This document shows positions 21,469 to 33,600 of a DNA stretch of 64,000 nucleotides, piece after piece. Source of the DNA: Sycon ciliatum (lineage: Eukaryota > Porifera > Calcarea > Leucosolenida > Sycettidae); NCBI RefSeq assembly GCF_964019385.1, contig NC_088655.1, positions 20,568,371-20,632,370 of the forward strand, in the 5' to 3' direction. Below the pieces are notes generated by a model, which saw only the letters and a list, made by a program, of their open reading frames with translations, was not told the DNA's origin and did no database searches. Position 1 is the first letter of the stretch. Every line of letters starts with the position of its first letter. A program made the position numbers and the translations under genes.

Positions 21469-21650
21469 TTAAGAACCAACTGCCACAGCGATCAAACTGA
21501 CATTATCCACGCTGTTGTTGTACTGCAAGCTCTGCAGTGCACAGTGCCTGGCACGATCCTGGCGGCGCAAGAAGGTCCTCTCACACAAAGAGCAGTTGAC
21601 AGCAGCAGCTGCACCACTGAACATGCTGTGCGAAGAAGATGCATCACCCT
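21469..21650 (-). CDS. CARD gene exon 8 (terminal, zinc-finger-like)
   Basis: The acceptor is CTGGACAG before 21650; the stop TAA is at 21471-21469. It encodes an Ala/Ser-rich lead and [18 protein letters not shown], which has the C-x2-C and F..R.QD..RH spacing of a C2H2-type finger. The last ligand is uncertain because H and C are adjacent. It is separated from exon 7 by a 172-nt intron filled with CA/TG repeat. Confidence 0.7.
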
Positions 21651-24600
21651 CTGTCCAGGTGCATACTGCCCTCCACTCGGCGAGACTCACGCACGCACAT
21701 GCGCGCACACACACACATACACACACACATACACATACACATACACACACATACAAACACATACCTACACATACACACACACACACATATGGAAAGACAC
21801 ACAACACATAATAGCAAAATACCTGTTATCTCTCGAAAGTCAATTATGGTCAAAGAGGAGATGTCAATGATTTGAAGTATATCCAGGCCTCGCAGCAGTC
21901 CAGGATAGTGTACAGCAAGGTAGAGTAGATGACCCAGTGTCCTCATTGGTAGCAGCAGTACAACCTGGATGGAATCCCAGGAACCTGTGTAGATGACCTG
22001 AATTTTATCCTTGGAGAAGGTAAGGCGCTCCAGGTCCTCAATCACTTCACTTCGGATCCTTTGTTTAGTGTAGTCGTCAGGTTCTCCGTTGATGATGATT
22101 TTGACCAATGTCCTTATATCTCCTCCTGCAGGACACATGTAGATTGATATGCATGGCCGCACACACACAAACAGACACATGCTCACATACACACACAAAC
22201 AGACACATGCTCACATACACACACAAACAGACACATGCTCACATACACACATCACACAAACAGACACATGCTCACACACACACACAAACAGACACATGCT
22301 CACATACACACACACAAACAGACACATGCTCACACACATACACACACAAACAGACACATGCTCACATACAAACATCACACCCATATAGACATGCATTGTG
22401 AGTAATGTAGGTCTGCACACACACATGCCCACCCAGACACCTAAGCCAGCAGCAATTCTGGTTGGCACATGGGTGGCGCTGACCTCATCGTGAAGATGGC
22501 TACATTTATATGTGGTCTGCACCGCTTTTAGTAACTTCTGAGTCCGGGTACTGATTGCATTGATACAACAACTGCTTGCAATGCTTGAATTTGTGTTTTC
22601 CCGTCGACTGCACTTGATGTACATAGTGATTTCAAAGCACCATCATGCAGTGTTCTCTCTGTGCAGATGCCTGGCTGATGTACAAGATGATTATGATTTG
22701 TATATCTACTATCACCAGCCATGCATCGATGAGTGCACATGCAGTAGCCATACTTAAACATCAGGTACACATGCACATGGTTGGTTTGAAATCATCCTGG
22801 AGCAGACACTAGTATTGGTCTAAAAGTCTGTGGCTGAGTACAGTAGTAGAATTTTGTCCTTCTTAGCTGTACACATTCAATTAAGGAGGCTCCAACCTTC
22901 TGCGCTGCGCAGCCGGTCTGGCGCTCTGTTTTTTGCAGGGAAAAGTCTTGTTTTTGCCGATAAGTGCGAAAAGTTGGGAAATTCCCATCTCAACTTACTA
23001 AAATTTGAACTTCGCGATCGACAGTCATATCAGAGAATATTGTTTCATTCTTCACCTGAGTCTTCCCTGGGCCCCATCGAGGTTCCTGTTGTTCTCTCTT
23101 CCGTTGTGTCAGTGGGTAGAGCAGGGCATGTTTTCGAAAGCATCGCTGGTGTGAGCAAGAAGTTGACTTCACAGCTCGATTTCTCGAGATCCTGAATATT
23201 TTTGCTTGACGAAAAAATGACCAAGGAGAACGGAGCCAAGCGTCTCGATGGCTGTGTAACACCAGGGACCAAAACCTACTGTAAGCGCGTTTTGGAGAGA
23301 GAGACTGAAGTGGGTGCACAGACTCTGGTAAGTGGATCCACTTCTAATTCTCAAGTGGCGAAATATATTGCTACGCTGAAAACATTGCAGTATTGAGTGA
23401 GTGGTAAATCGTTGGTGAGCTACTGCTCAGTGACTTGGGCTATTTACGAAAGCTGTGACCTGTCAGCTGCCAACGTCGCCAGCAGTAAGTCATCACCTGA
23501 GTCCACTTGAATAATGTAATGTGCATAAAATGCAGCACTAGTATATTGTTTTGCAGTACTATTCTCTATTGTCAGAGTGTGAAGTATTTTGTAAATGTTG
23601 TGTTGTACAGCACCAGTGATTTGAAAATATTCCTACACCACTCGCACCAGTTCTATTATGATGAATGCATGCACCTGTACCCATAAGCACCATGTGCATG
23701 CACATACGCAGGCACGCGTGTGAGCCTACATGTTGTGTGTGTGTGCGCGCGCGCGCGCGCAGTGCATGTTGTGTGTGTGCGCGCGCGCACACGTGCACAA
23801 GTGCATGGACAGCAGAATATGGTAACTAAGCTCAAGAGCATGCATTTTACATGTGGGTGTATGCTATTGCGGGTGTGCGTATATGACGTACATGTATTTG
23901 TGTGTGCAAGGGGTACTTGCTTGTGAGTGTGAGTATGTGCATGTAAGCGTACATGTATGTATCAATGTGGGCAATGCGCATGCACCCACATACACTTGTG
24001 GTTGTTCCACGTTATTGGGAATAGTGTTATGGTTACACCTAATGGGTGCTACAATTACTTGCAGTCGTTCATTGCCAATATTGAGTTGAACCTGCATCTA
24101 CATTGTACATGTACTACAAACATGAAACTGTGAAGTTATTGACCCAGAATATAATAATTGTTATCCTCCTCAAGCTCTTTGCCTGTTGCTTTATGAGAAA
24201 TACTAGGAGTGAACTATTGCAAGAGTTGTGATGCAAAGCTGGTCTGAACTGCGTTCAGGGTCAGTAGGCCTCGGCCTGGATCATGAATAACGTTGTGCAT
24301 GGATCATGCCGATATCCAGATCAAGGGCTAAAAAGCCGAGGAACCATGGCCTCATCTAGTCTCCATGTGTACTATAACAATCTGGGGGACCATTCAATGC
24401 TTTTGACACAAAAAATTGGAGTAATACCACATGGAATGCATAGAATGATCACCTTACCTGAAAAATAGCAATTCCAAGAATGGTGGAAAATCGGCCAATT
24501 TTCTGTCCTATTTTTATTTTTGGATGTCTAAAATGCACAGTAACCCCCCTAAAATTATATATTTCTAGTTTCTATGAAGTATGAGGATCCCAAAAATAAA

Positions 24601-27600
24601 ATAAAAAGGGCATGTCCATGAAGAAATTATGAAGCTGTGCACCCAATTGTACTTTGCGGACGGGCATTTCTGCGAAGTTCATTTTTGTACCAAAATTACT
24701 ATTTTTCTGAGTAGTCAATGCTGATTGCCAGATTTTCTTGCTCAAATGCTTCACTGTGATGTGTGAAAGGACTTGCAATCACAAAGAGAAGCCAGGCAAC
24801 TGGTAAATCTGAAATATGACCCAAAAACAAGCAAATTTAGGCCGAAATTGATAAATACACCCACCCCTAGAAATACACCTCAAACAGCCTTATCTCCGCG
24901 GAAACACCCCCTGAATTTTTTTGTGGAGTAACATGGGATGATATAGAGCACACTCATCCACAAAAAGGTGGGGGTTTATGAAGAAAAAAAATCACCCCCA
25001 AAGGGTTGGAGCCTCCTTAAGCATGACAAATTTAGAGAACAGGATATTACAAACCTTTTCCTACAACACGTGTGAGTGCAGGATCACTTCTTCTGCTCTT
25101 AGATTTGATAGTGATATTAGTCTCATTGAAGTGCTGCTTAGATAAACTGTCCAAGATAATTCCATCACAGTCAGCAAATGTCCTGAATTTGCTGTCCATA
25201 AAAACCGTGACTCGAGCATTGCGCAGATCATCTTCTGTCCATTCTGGTCATACACATAGTTGAGGAATTGATACGGAAGAAAGCACAACATACATTCGCC
25301 GTTAATTTATTGCAAGCCTGAGTAGCCAATACACAATATTGGGAATCAAAATATTCCTGATCCAAGAATTTAGCATCAAGGTGTATTCTGGGTAACACAA
25401 GGCGAAGCTAAGCCGTGATATACCAGCGTATGATTAGCTTCTGGTCAGCCTTGGTTCCAGTCAGACATCACCTGGTTTTAATGTGACACTTCCGTTGGTA
25501 CTCAGTTCCTTCAAACAGCAGTATCGAATAAAACACTCTCGTCAAAGAAGGCTGATATCGTACAATGGCTAATTGATATCAATATTCACCTGGTTCAAGT
25601 TTGGGTTCAGAGCAAGAATGGATCCGTTGACTCCAATCCTTCTTTGGGGGGGGGGGGGGTTGACCAGATCCGAATCCATGCCACCTGGATCCGGATTCTA
25701 ACAATCAAACAGGTCCAAAGACTGCGAAACCGGATCCCTGGCCCACGGATTTGCAGAACGCAACATGTCCTAAATGCCCATGTAAGGCATGCCCTACATA
25801 CGTTACCTTCGGTGTCTGAGCTAGCAGCAGAGCCGGACAACCCTGAGTCACCTTCAGACATTTCGGGGCTGTTCACGAGGAACTGAGACTTCTGCAGCAG
25901 AGAGGCCTGGGAATCTGAAACATACAGCAGGGCAAATTAGAGCAGTCAAATTGGAACAGTCACTTGTGCACAAAGTGTGAAATCTTCTCTACTGATGTTC
26001 TGTGAATTCAGGTCACCAGTTATGGCAACTAAAGTTAGAGAGAATGTATATGAGTAAAGTCACACACAAGAATACTTCCACTGTGGGGACAGTGCTCGAT
26101 GCCCTCATATCTTTCTCTTGTTCTGTCTCTCTCTTTCTCTGTCTCTGTCTCTCTGTCTCTCTGTCTCTCTGTCTCTGTCTCCCTCTCCCTCTTTTACAAG
26201 GACCTCTAAATTATGGGCACATTGGTCTGCTGAGAACCCTGTGGGTGATTTTAGTAGAAATATCACTACTCTTTTGCTAACATTAAGTTGGCAAATTTTA
26301 GTGCTCCGCCCGAACCCGTCAGGACTTGTGTAGGTAACTGGGACGAAGTCGGCAGCTATAGTACTGGTTGTGACAGGGCTACCGTAGCAACGGTTGACTT
26401 GGCTGTGCTTTCCTTGGAAGAGCTGAAGGAACTGGCGAAAACGCACGGCATATCAAGGTACAGCAGGTTAAAACGCCCCCAGCTGGTGGCATTGCTGAGA
26501 AGAAATGGTGTCGGTGATGCATATCTATCAGGTCAGTCCACCAGTTCATCTCCGGCAAGCTCGGAGTTAGGTAAAATTATGTTCGAGATACAATGTTTGT
26601 CGAAGAAATTGTCAGCCATTTCTGATCTAGAGATTCAAGTGAAGACCCTTCAGGCAGAAGTTGTACGGTTGAAGGACTTCAACAAATCGTTGTTTGCAAA
26701 GTGTGTATCAGGAAGGGAGCAAACTTGACAAATCCCACATGGTCCCTAGCCCTACCTTTACAGCTTCAGCTGAGAGCATGCGTACACATGACGCACACGC
26801 CTCTAGAGAGGACCCTACGAGTACGCCCACCGAATCTAACACACCAACAACCATGTCGTACAGTACCGCGGCCAGCATGCCAGGACCTCGGCATGCTCGC
26901 AAAAGTTCAAGTTCAAACACCGCGTGCAACGGTTATGGTCCAATCACCACCAACCTCACATCCTATTACGAAGACAAGCCCAAGCCAGCAGACAGGCTAG
27001 CCGAAGCTGCAAGAGTCCGAGGTTTTGCATTATACCTTGGAAATGTCCAAAGCGGTTGCTCCTCCCAATCCATCGCAAGGTGGTGCAGAAACAAAGAAAT
27101 ACGTGTCATCAAATGCTCCGTTTCCGAAAGCAGGTATTTTGGCCTTTCTTTCGCACATGTGGTGGTACACATTTAGCATAAGGATGCTGTTCTCCAAGAG
27201 GACTTCTGGCCTGGCACTATCCGTGCAAGGGAGTGGCGTTTCAAGTCAGACAGCATTGCAAACTCAGCAGCAGCGCAATGAGTGAAGTCAGATCAAATTT
27301 AAATCCTCTTGCCCAGCCCTTTGTGACCCAAGCAAGTTCATCACACCCTTCCCCTCATTGCATTACATATTCTTCTTTATCTATTGGTCATATAAATATT
27401 TGTAGTAAGCTTTTTGTGTTGTCCAAGCTTGTCCGGGTCCATAACTTAGACATTTTAGCAGTATCAGAAACACGTCAATGTTTCCTCTTTCCAATATCGA
27501 TCAGTATTCTTGTTCCTTGTGTTCATTTTCCACTGTTAGTACCATGGCCGAGGGTTCACCGGTGCTCGCGGACCTGGTGGCGGCGTTGCGGATTCCGTTT

Positions 27601-30600
27601 CCGCCGGATTCCCCGCCAGGAACGCCTCCGCCTCTGCCAGGCGCTGACCGCTTACAGCAAACGCCGCCGCGCCCACCATCCCCGGCATGGAATCCATCGT
27701 CGTGGGGGTCGCCAGTCCGGGGCCGGAGCTGGTTTGCCCGCACGGACACGCCATCTCCGGTGCCCTGGCCACCGTCGGCACCGGCTTCGCCCCAAGCGAC
27801 GGCGCCGCCGTTGATCTGGCCGGCGTGCCTCGATGGCGCTAGACGCCAGGAACCGGCACCCACACCACCGCCAACGCCTTCGATCAACAACCTACTGACA
27901 GCCATGCGACAACAACTGAGCGTTCGTACGTACCGACCATCGCGACACATCCAACATCAACTACGACCCTGCCCGCGCCCACAACCACAACCACGACCGA
28001 CACACCGCTACTACGACGCCGACATCTTACCACCTCACCGACCTCACGTACCAACCATGCCACCCCACACACCATACCACCACTATCGAACCCCGCCACT
28101 CAATCCTCGTCCTCGTGTGTTCCCTCGTCATGGCCCTATATATGACCGCGTCAACCGTTGGTTCGTCTTGTGATGTCCTTGTCCTTGTCCTAATTGTTTT
28201 GTCCTGATTACTTGAAAAAGGTAGTCTTAGTCGTTTTTCGTGCCGATTTGTGTCCATCGTCCGTGCCAGGTTATGTGTGCGTTGTTGTTTCTTGTGTGTG
28301 TGCTTCTTTCTATCCTTTTTTGAACTTGCGGATTATATCATTTGTGTGTGCGTATTTTTGTGTCTTGGTCCATTTGTTCCGATGATGTTGCTAGCACGCC
28401 CACTCTTTCAGAGCGAGTGTGCAACTGAGGATTTGTCTTGTTAATGAAGGATTACTCGATTCTTCGCACCTCGACGGTTCTCGCCTGGTTTTCACCTGTT
28501 CTTACTCGATTCTTCGCATCTCGACGGTTTTCGCCTGGTTTTCGCCTGTTCTTGTATAGTGCCATCCTTGTTGTTTTGAGTATATGTGTGAACGTGTTGA
28601 GTGTGCGGACAGGCGCTTCGGAAGTTGTTGTCTTCCGGAGTGCCTGTCGTTTCTTTGTCGTTGTCCTTTTCTCCTTGGTGTTGCGTGTGCGGGCAGGCGC
28701 TTCGGAAGTTGTTGTCTTCCGGCGTGCCTGTCGTTTCCTCGTTGTTGTCCTTGTCGTTCTTCTTAGATCACCTCGCCTCAAGATTTACAACATCATATGC
28801 ATGCCTTAAATGTCGATTACATTTATGATCAGGTTACATTACATTACATTTTTTGATTGGATTTCCTACTGTTTTTTAAAACTTTTTTAAAGATGTCGTT
28901 CTCTTTTCTTTTCTCCGCGAGGACGCGGGATTTTTTATCGAGGGGTGGTATGTTAGGCCCACAATGTATTAGGGAGAATGAAATTGAAGACACCACTGCA
29001 GCTGTACTAATGGTTGATAAATATGGTGGTAAAGACACACCTGGCAATATGGCGGTAAACACACGCCTGCCCACACACGCTCTCTAGGCTGCAAAGTTGT
29101 GGCACAGAGCTCTCCTTCTCACCACCACCACCATCACTTCGCGCCTGGCGCCTGGTCGATGCATGGCTGGCGGTATCCGGCATAGCAGGCTGGTACATCA
29201 AGTAGCGCATGGCACATAGGTGATGACACAGCAACGACATAGCTCGATTGCGACGTACGTTTTGTCCCCGCTGGAATCTAAGGCAATCTTCTTCTTGGAT
29301 GTCTTCATACGGAGCTTGACTCGGGAGAATGAAATTGAAGACACCACTGCAGCTGTACTTATGGTTGATAAATATGGTGGTAAAGACACACCTGGCGGGA
29401 CGAAACGTATGTCGCAATCGAGCTATGTCGTTGCTGTGTCATCACCTATGTGCCATGCGCTACTTGATGTACCAGCCTGCTATGCCGGATACCGCCAGCC
29501 ATGCATCGACCAGGCGCCAGGCGCGAACTGATGGTGGTGGTGGTGAGAAGGAGAGCTCTGTGCCAGAAATTTGCAGCCTAGAGAGCATGTCTGGGCAGGC
29601 GTGTGTTTACCGCCATATTGCCAGGTGTGTCTTTACCACCATATTTATCAACCACAATGTATTAATTCATAAAATTCATTAGTTCATGCATATTTGTTTG
29701 GCCTGGGTAGCTACTTGCGCATCCATGTTTGCCATAGCTGCCCAGGCCCTTTATATTGCGTTGTCTCTTGCTCACTCGCCCCCGATTCATTGATGCTCGA
29801 CTCATTGATTCTCGATAACAAACTCGAATCTCGCTACGTTGTTCTCCTGTTGGACCTGTTGGACCTAACACTGTATTAAGCTGGCTGTTTTGCTTGCAGT
29901 CCCTCTTTCCCATCTGTACGTCTACCCGAGCTACTCGCGGCTCAACAACTCATAACATGAGTATCAATCGCTATAGATCTATATGTGGCTTTCTGTACTT
30001 TTCAAGTAAATCGGCTCTTGTTTGGAATTTTTTTTTTTGGTTTTCCCGTTCTCGGGGCCTTCTATTCGGTATTCTTTGTAGTTGTACTCCTGTACTGTTG
30101 AGCTATCCCAATTCAAATAAACACTAAAAAAATAATTAATAAAAAGTTGAAATAGTGACGTCACACCTAAGATCTTGGGGCACTTCAAAATGTATGTGAT
30201 TCATAGTTATGAATATTTCCAAATTATCGGTAGTGCATGGTCCGGTCCCACACTGTCCGGATAAGAGAGATGTGAGTGTATCTAAATGACACAGGTGGCT
30301 TAAATGGAAATTCTGCTGCAACCATCCAACAGCCTCTTTCAAAACGTGATCCACATACAAAGTTTGAACTCGTGCAAAATGATGTTTCATACAGTAACCG
30401 CTTCATGTTCAATGACTTCCACTGGCACATGCACATTGTAGATCACTGGTATACAAGCTTCCAAGGACATACCCCTTACCTGGACTGGTTGGAGCCATAC
30501 TTGGAGCAGAAACATAGTCAATATGCCTGGACATTTCCTCATTGAATGCTCTACCAACATTGCTTAGTAGTGCCATCTTGGCTTGCAGCTCGAGAGACAG

Positions 30601-33600
30601 TGAAGAAGCTTGTCTTACTGCTGCAGCTGCTGCCAGCTTTGCCTTGTGTTCAAGGTGGATTGATGCTTGTTGCTGCGTACTCTGCTGCAATGCAGTTCCT
30701 CTCCCAGCAGCATTACCAACAGCAGCACACCTGCCAGTGCTAGTGTTAGCTGAGCTGTCAATGGGATGTGTTGTAGTGGCTTGGGTGGATGCACTCATAC
30801 AGGTCTGGCTAAGACCAAATGTAGTCTCTGCCGTGGTAGAAGGACTTGACATTGATGATGGTGATCTACCAGTGGAAGAGCAAGCTAAGGCTGCACCGGG
30901 CTGCAGAGTAAGAGGTGGTTGTGCACCTGCCACAAGTACACCAACACACAGACATGTCCGCATCCACAAACCGATTATGTGATTTCAGGTTGCTTCATTT
31001 GTATAAGCGTGCAAACACTCAAACATCAAATTCCATTGATTTTATTCTAGAACGTTTCCATGGTGAATGGCTGGTGCCATGACACTTCAGTACATACCAA
31101 TGTTTTCAAGTCTATTTCACATTCACCATAAATCTAACGAGACAGGACGTAGAAACTGTATGGATGGCTGGGGTGACCTGTAGACAGTCTTACTATCCGT
31201 ACAGTATGACATGCAGCAGCTATTGCTATAGCCAACCTAACTCATCACGAGGTATAAAGCTGTGGCCCATGATCAGTTGACTCAATGCTTTTTAAATTTT
31301 TGTTTTTCATTATTCAAATGGTAACCATAGGAATTGATTGATGACGTCATCTGACACACTCCTGGACTATCCCTAATTAGACATACTTCTTCCGCGTCAT
31401 TAAAATTGTCGCTTACCATAGCGATTTTTCGAATTTATTTTGTCCACTCGGAGGCCAAACAAATCAGCTAGAAATTGAGGCAGATCATTGTCGACGGACC
31501 AAGCTTTAGTCTGTGGCCTCCCGCTTTGCTGCACTTGCAGATAAAGTCGACGTCTTCATCAGAGTTTCAGGCAGACCCTTCAGCACTCAACAATACGCTG
31601 AACAAGATGCGCGTTCAAATTCAGGTCAAGAAACTTCGTTTTCAAACGATCCATGCCTCCAGGTGGCAGGCAATGAAGGCAAGCTAGCATTTTTCAAGTA
31701 CACTGTAACGACCTTCCAGCGGGATAGGGTATGTAGTTCCGTACCTTGTTTCCTTGGCAAACGCTTCGCTGATTTTGTTGGTGTTTTCAGACCTGCTACC
31801 TTCGCATCAACATGCGCCACAAATAGCGCATTTTAGGAATCCGAGAACATTTTGTTCTTGCCATCGTCAACTTCAGCATTTCGTATTCAGGAGAGATACC
31901 AGGATTCTTATGCCCAAGCTTGCAGTCTTGATAAATGCCCACGCGAACGATGTGGCACGGCACAAACTCTAGAAAAACGATATGCGCTCTGGGGTGGAAT
32001 AGTGCGGAGCACGATGAATTTGCTTGGGGCGAAAGAGAGCTCCGACAAAGTCCGAGAACACCACCACGGCTTCAGTAACAAGTAGATATTGCTCCGGAAG
32101 GGTCGCACCAATGTTCCAACACAGAAAACAGCGAGCCTGACAGTCTGACTAAGACAAGCCAAGTCACAAATAATGCGATCTGCGAAGCGACAATTTTAAT
32201 GATGCGGAGGAAGTCAATAATACACCGTGTCTGGTAGTACGGTGGCATTCTTGTTCCTAGCGTTGATCGTCGATGGAGTCCTTTGCGATCATAACCATCC
32301 CCGCAACTTCCCTTAGCTCCTTACGTTGTTTCCTGTCACGCCCCCTTCGAATGTCAACTATAATGCAAGCAAAACTCACCTGGATAATTGCAATGATGAA
32401 GAGCTGGTACAGCTGATACTGCGGCTGTTGCTCCTAGTTCTGACTCTGCTGTTGCTCCACGCACACGTTCTAACGTTGCTGTTCCAATTGGAAGCCTTGC
32501 CTGTAGTGACGCTTGAGGGGTTAATACAGTTGCTGACGAAGCTACTGCGTCTGCTTCTGCTACTCCTGCCATTGCCACTGCTGCTGCTGCTGCTGTTGCT
32601 GCTCCTGCCATTGCCCCTGCTGCTCCTGCCATTGCCCCTGTAGCTGCTGCTGCTGCTCCCGCTGCTTCTCCTTCTGCTCCTGGTCTTCCTGCTGCAGTTC
32701 TGCTTTTCATCGGTGGACACAGTGGTGCTACTTGCTGTTCAAGTGGCGATGGACTTGCTGCCCCTGGAGTGGATTGATACGCTGCATATCCTGCTGATGC
32801 AGCTGCTGCTGTCGTGCAGTCTTCAGCTGGCATGGTTACAGATGAGTCTGCTCTGGTTGTAATGGCGTTGGCTGACTCTGGTTGCCCAACACAGGACAGC
32901 AATTCTGGTCACGGGACAAAATATATTCAAAGAAGGAAAATAGAAAAACCCACAGTCATGACATCATAATAATTATTCTATTCCTAAGCGTCATAGAGTT
33001 GACTGCCACCGCCACGACTCACCGATACCAATGTCTAATCCGATACCACAGGACTGGCAGAAGCAGTTTCTTGATTGGTGTGGCCATACCCTAGCCTTTT
33101 TATACTTTGTGAATGATCTGCTGGCCACCCATTACCTAACCAGAACGGAAATACACTACAAGGCTAAAGAGACCAGCAATGGAAATCTTCTTCTGTGCTG
33201 TTAGTTGATAGAGCTTGCATTGTGTGCAGAACACAGGTATAAGGCATACACAGGGTAACATGCACAGACTGCTGATCATTTACAGAACGTTCACTACACT
33301 AATCAAAACAGCATCAAGTATCACCTTGCTCTGGATTAGCCACAATACGAAGCATCTCCAAGTGTCGGTCAATGTAGCCCATTTGGTGGATCACCGAACA
33401 TAAGACTTGATAGGATTTAGTTTCTCCAGGACAAAGTATTGAAATCAATTGTGCATTGTGTTCAGCTGTGCCCTTTTGGTCTTGTATCTTCCTCAAACGT
33501 TCCAGTTGGTCAAAGCTGATTAGTCCTTCTTTCTGAACTAGACGACGAAGCCGAACAGGGTCAACATCTTGTAACCACACGTGAATTTTGGAGACAAACT

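Noticed and set aside
22149-22390. CRISPR-like appearance of regularly spaced repeats
   Set aside because: The spacers are CA-dinucleotide slippage, not unique sequence, and the context is eukaryotic.
29007-29417. 136-codon minus-strand frame
   Set aside because: It lies across the foldback arms and has a mirror frame on the other arm; a repeat artefact.
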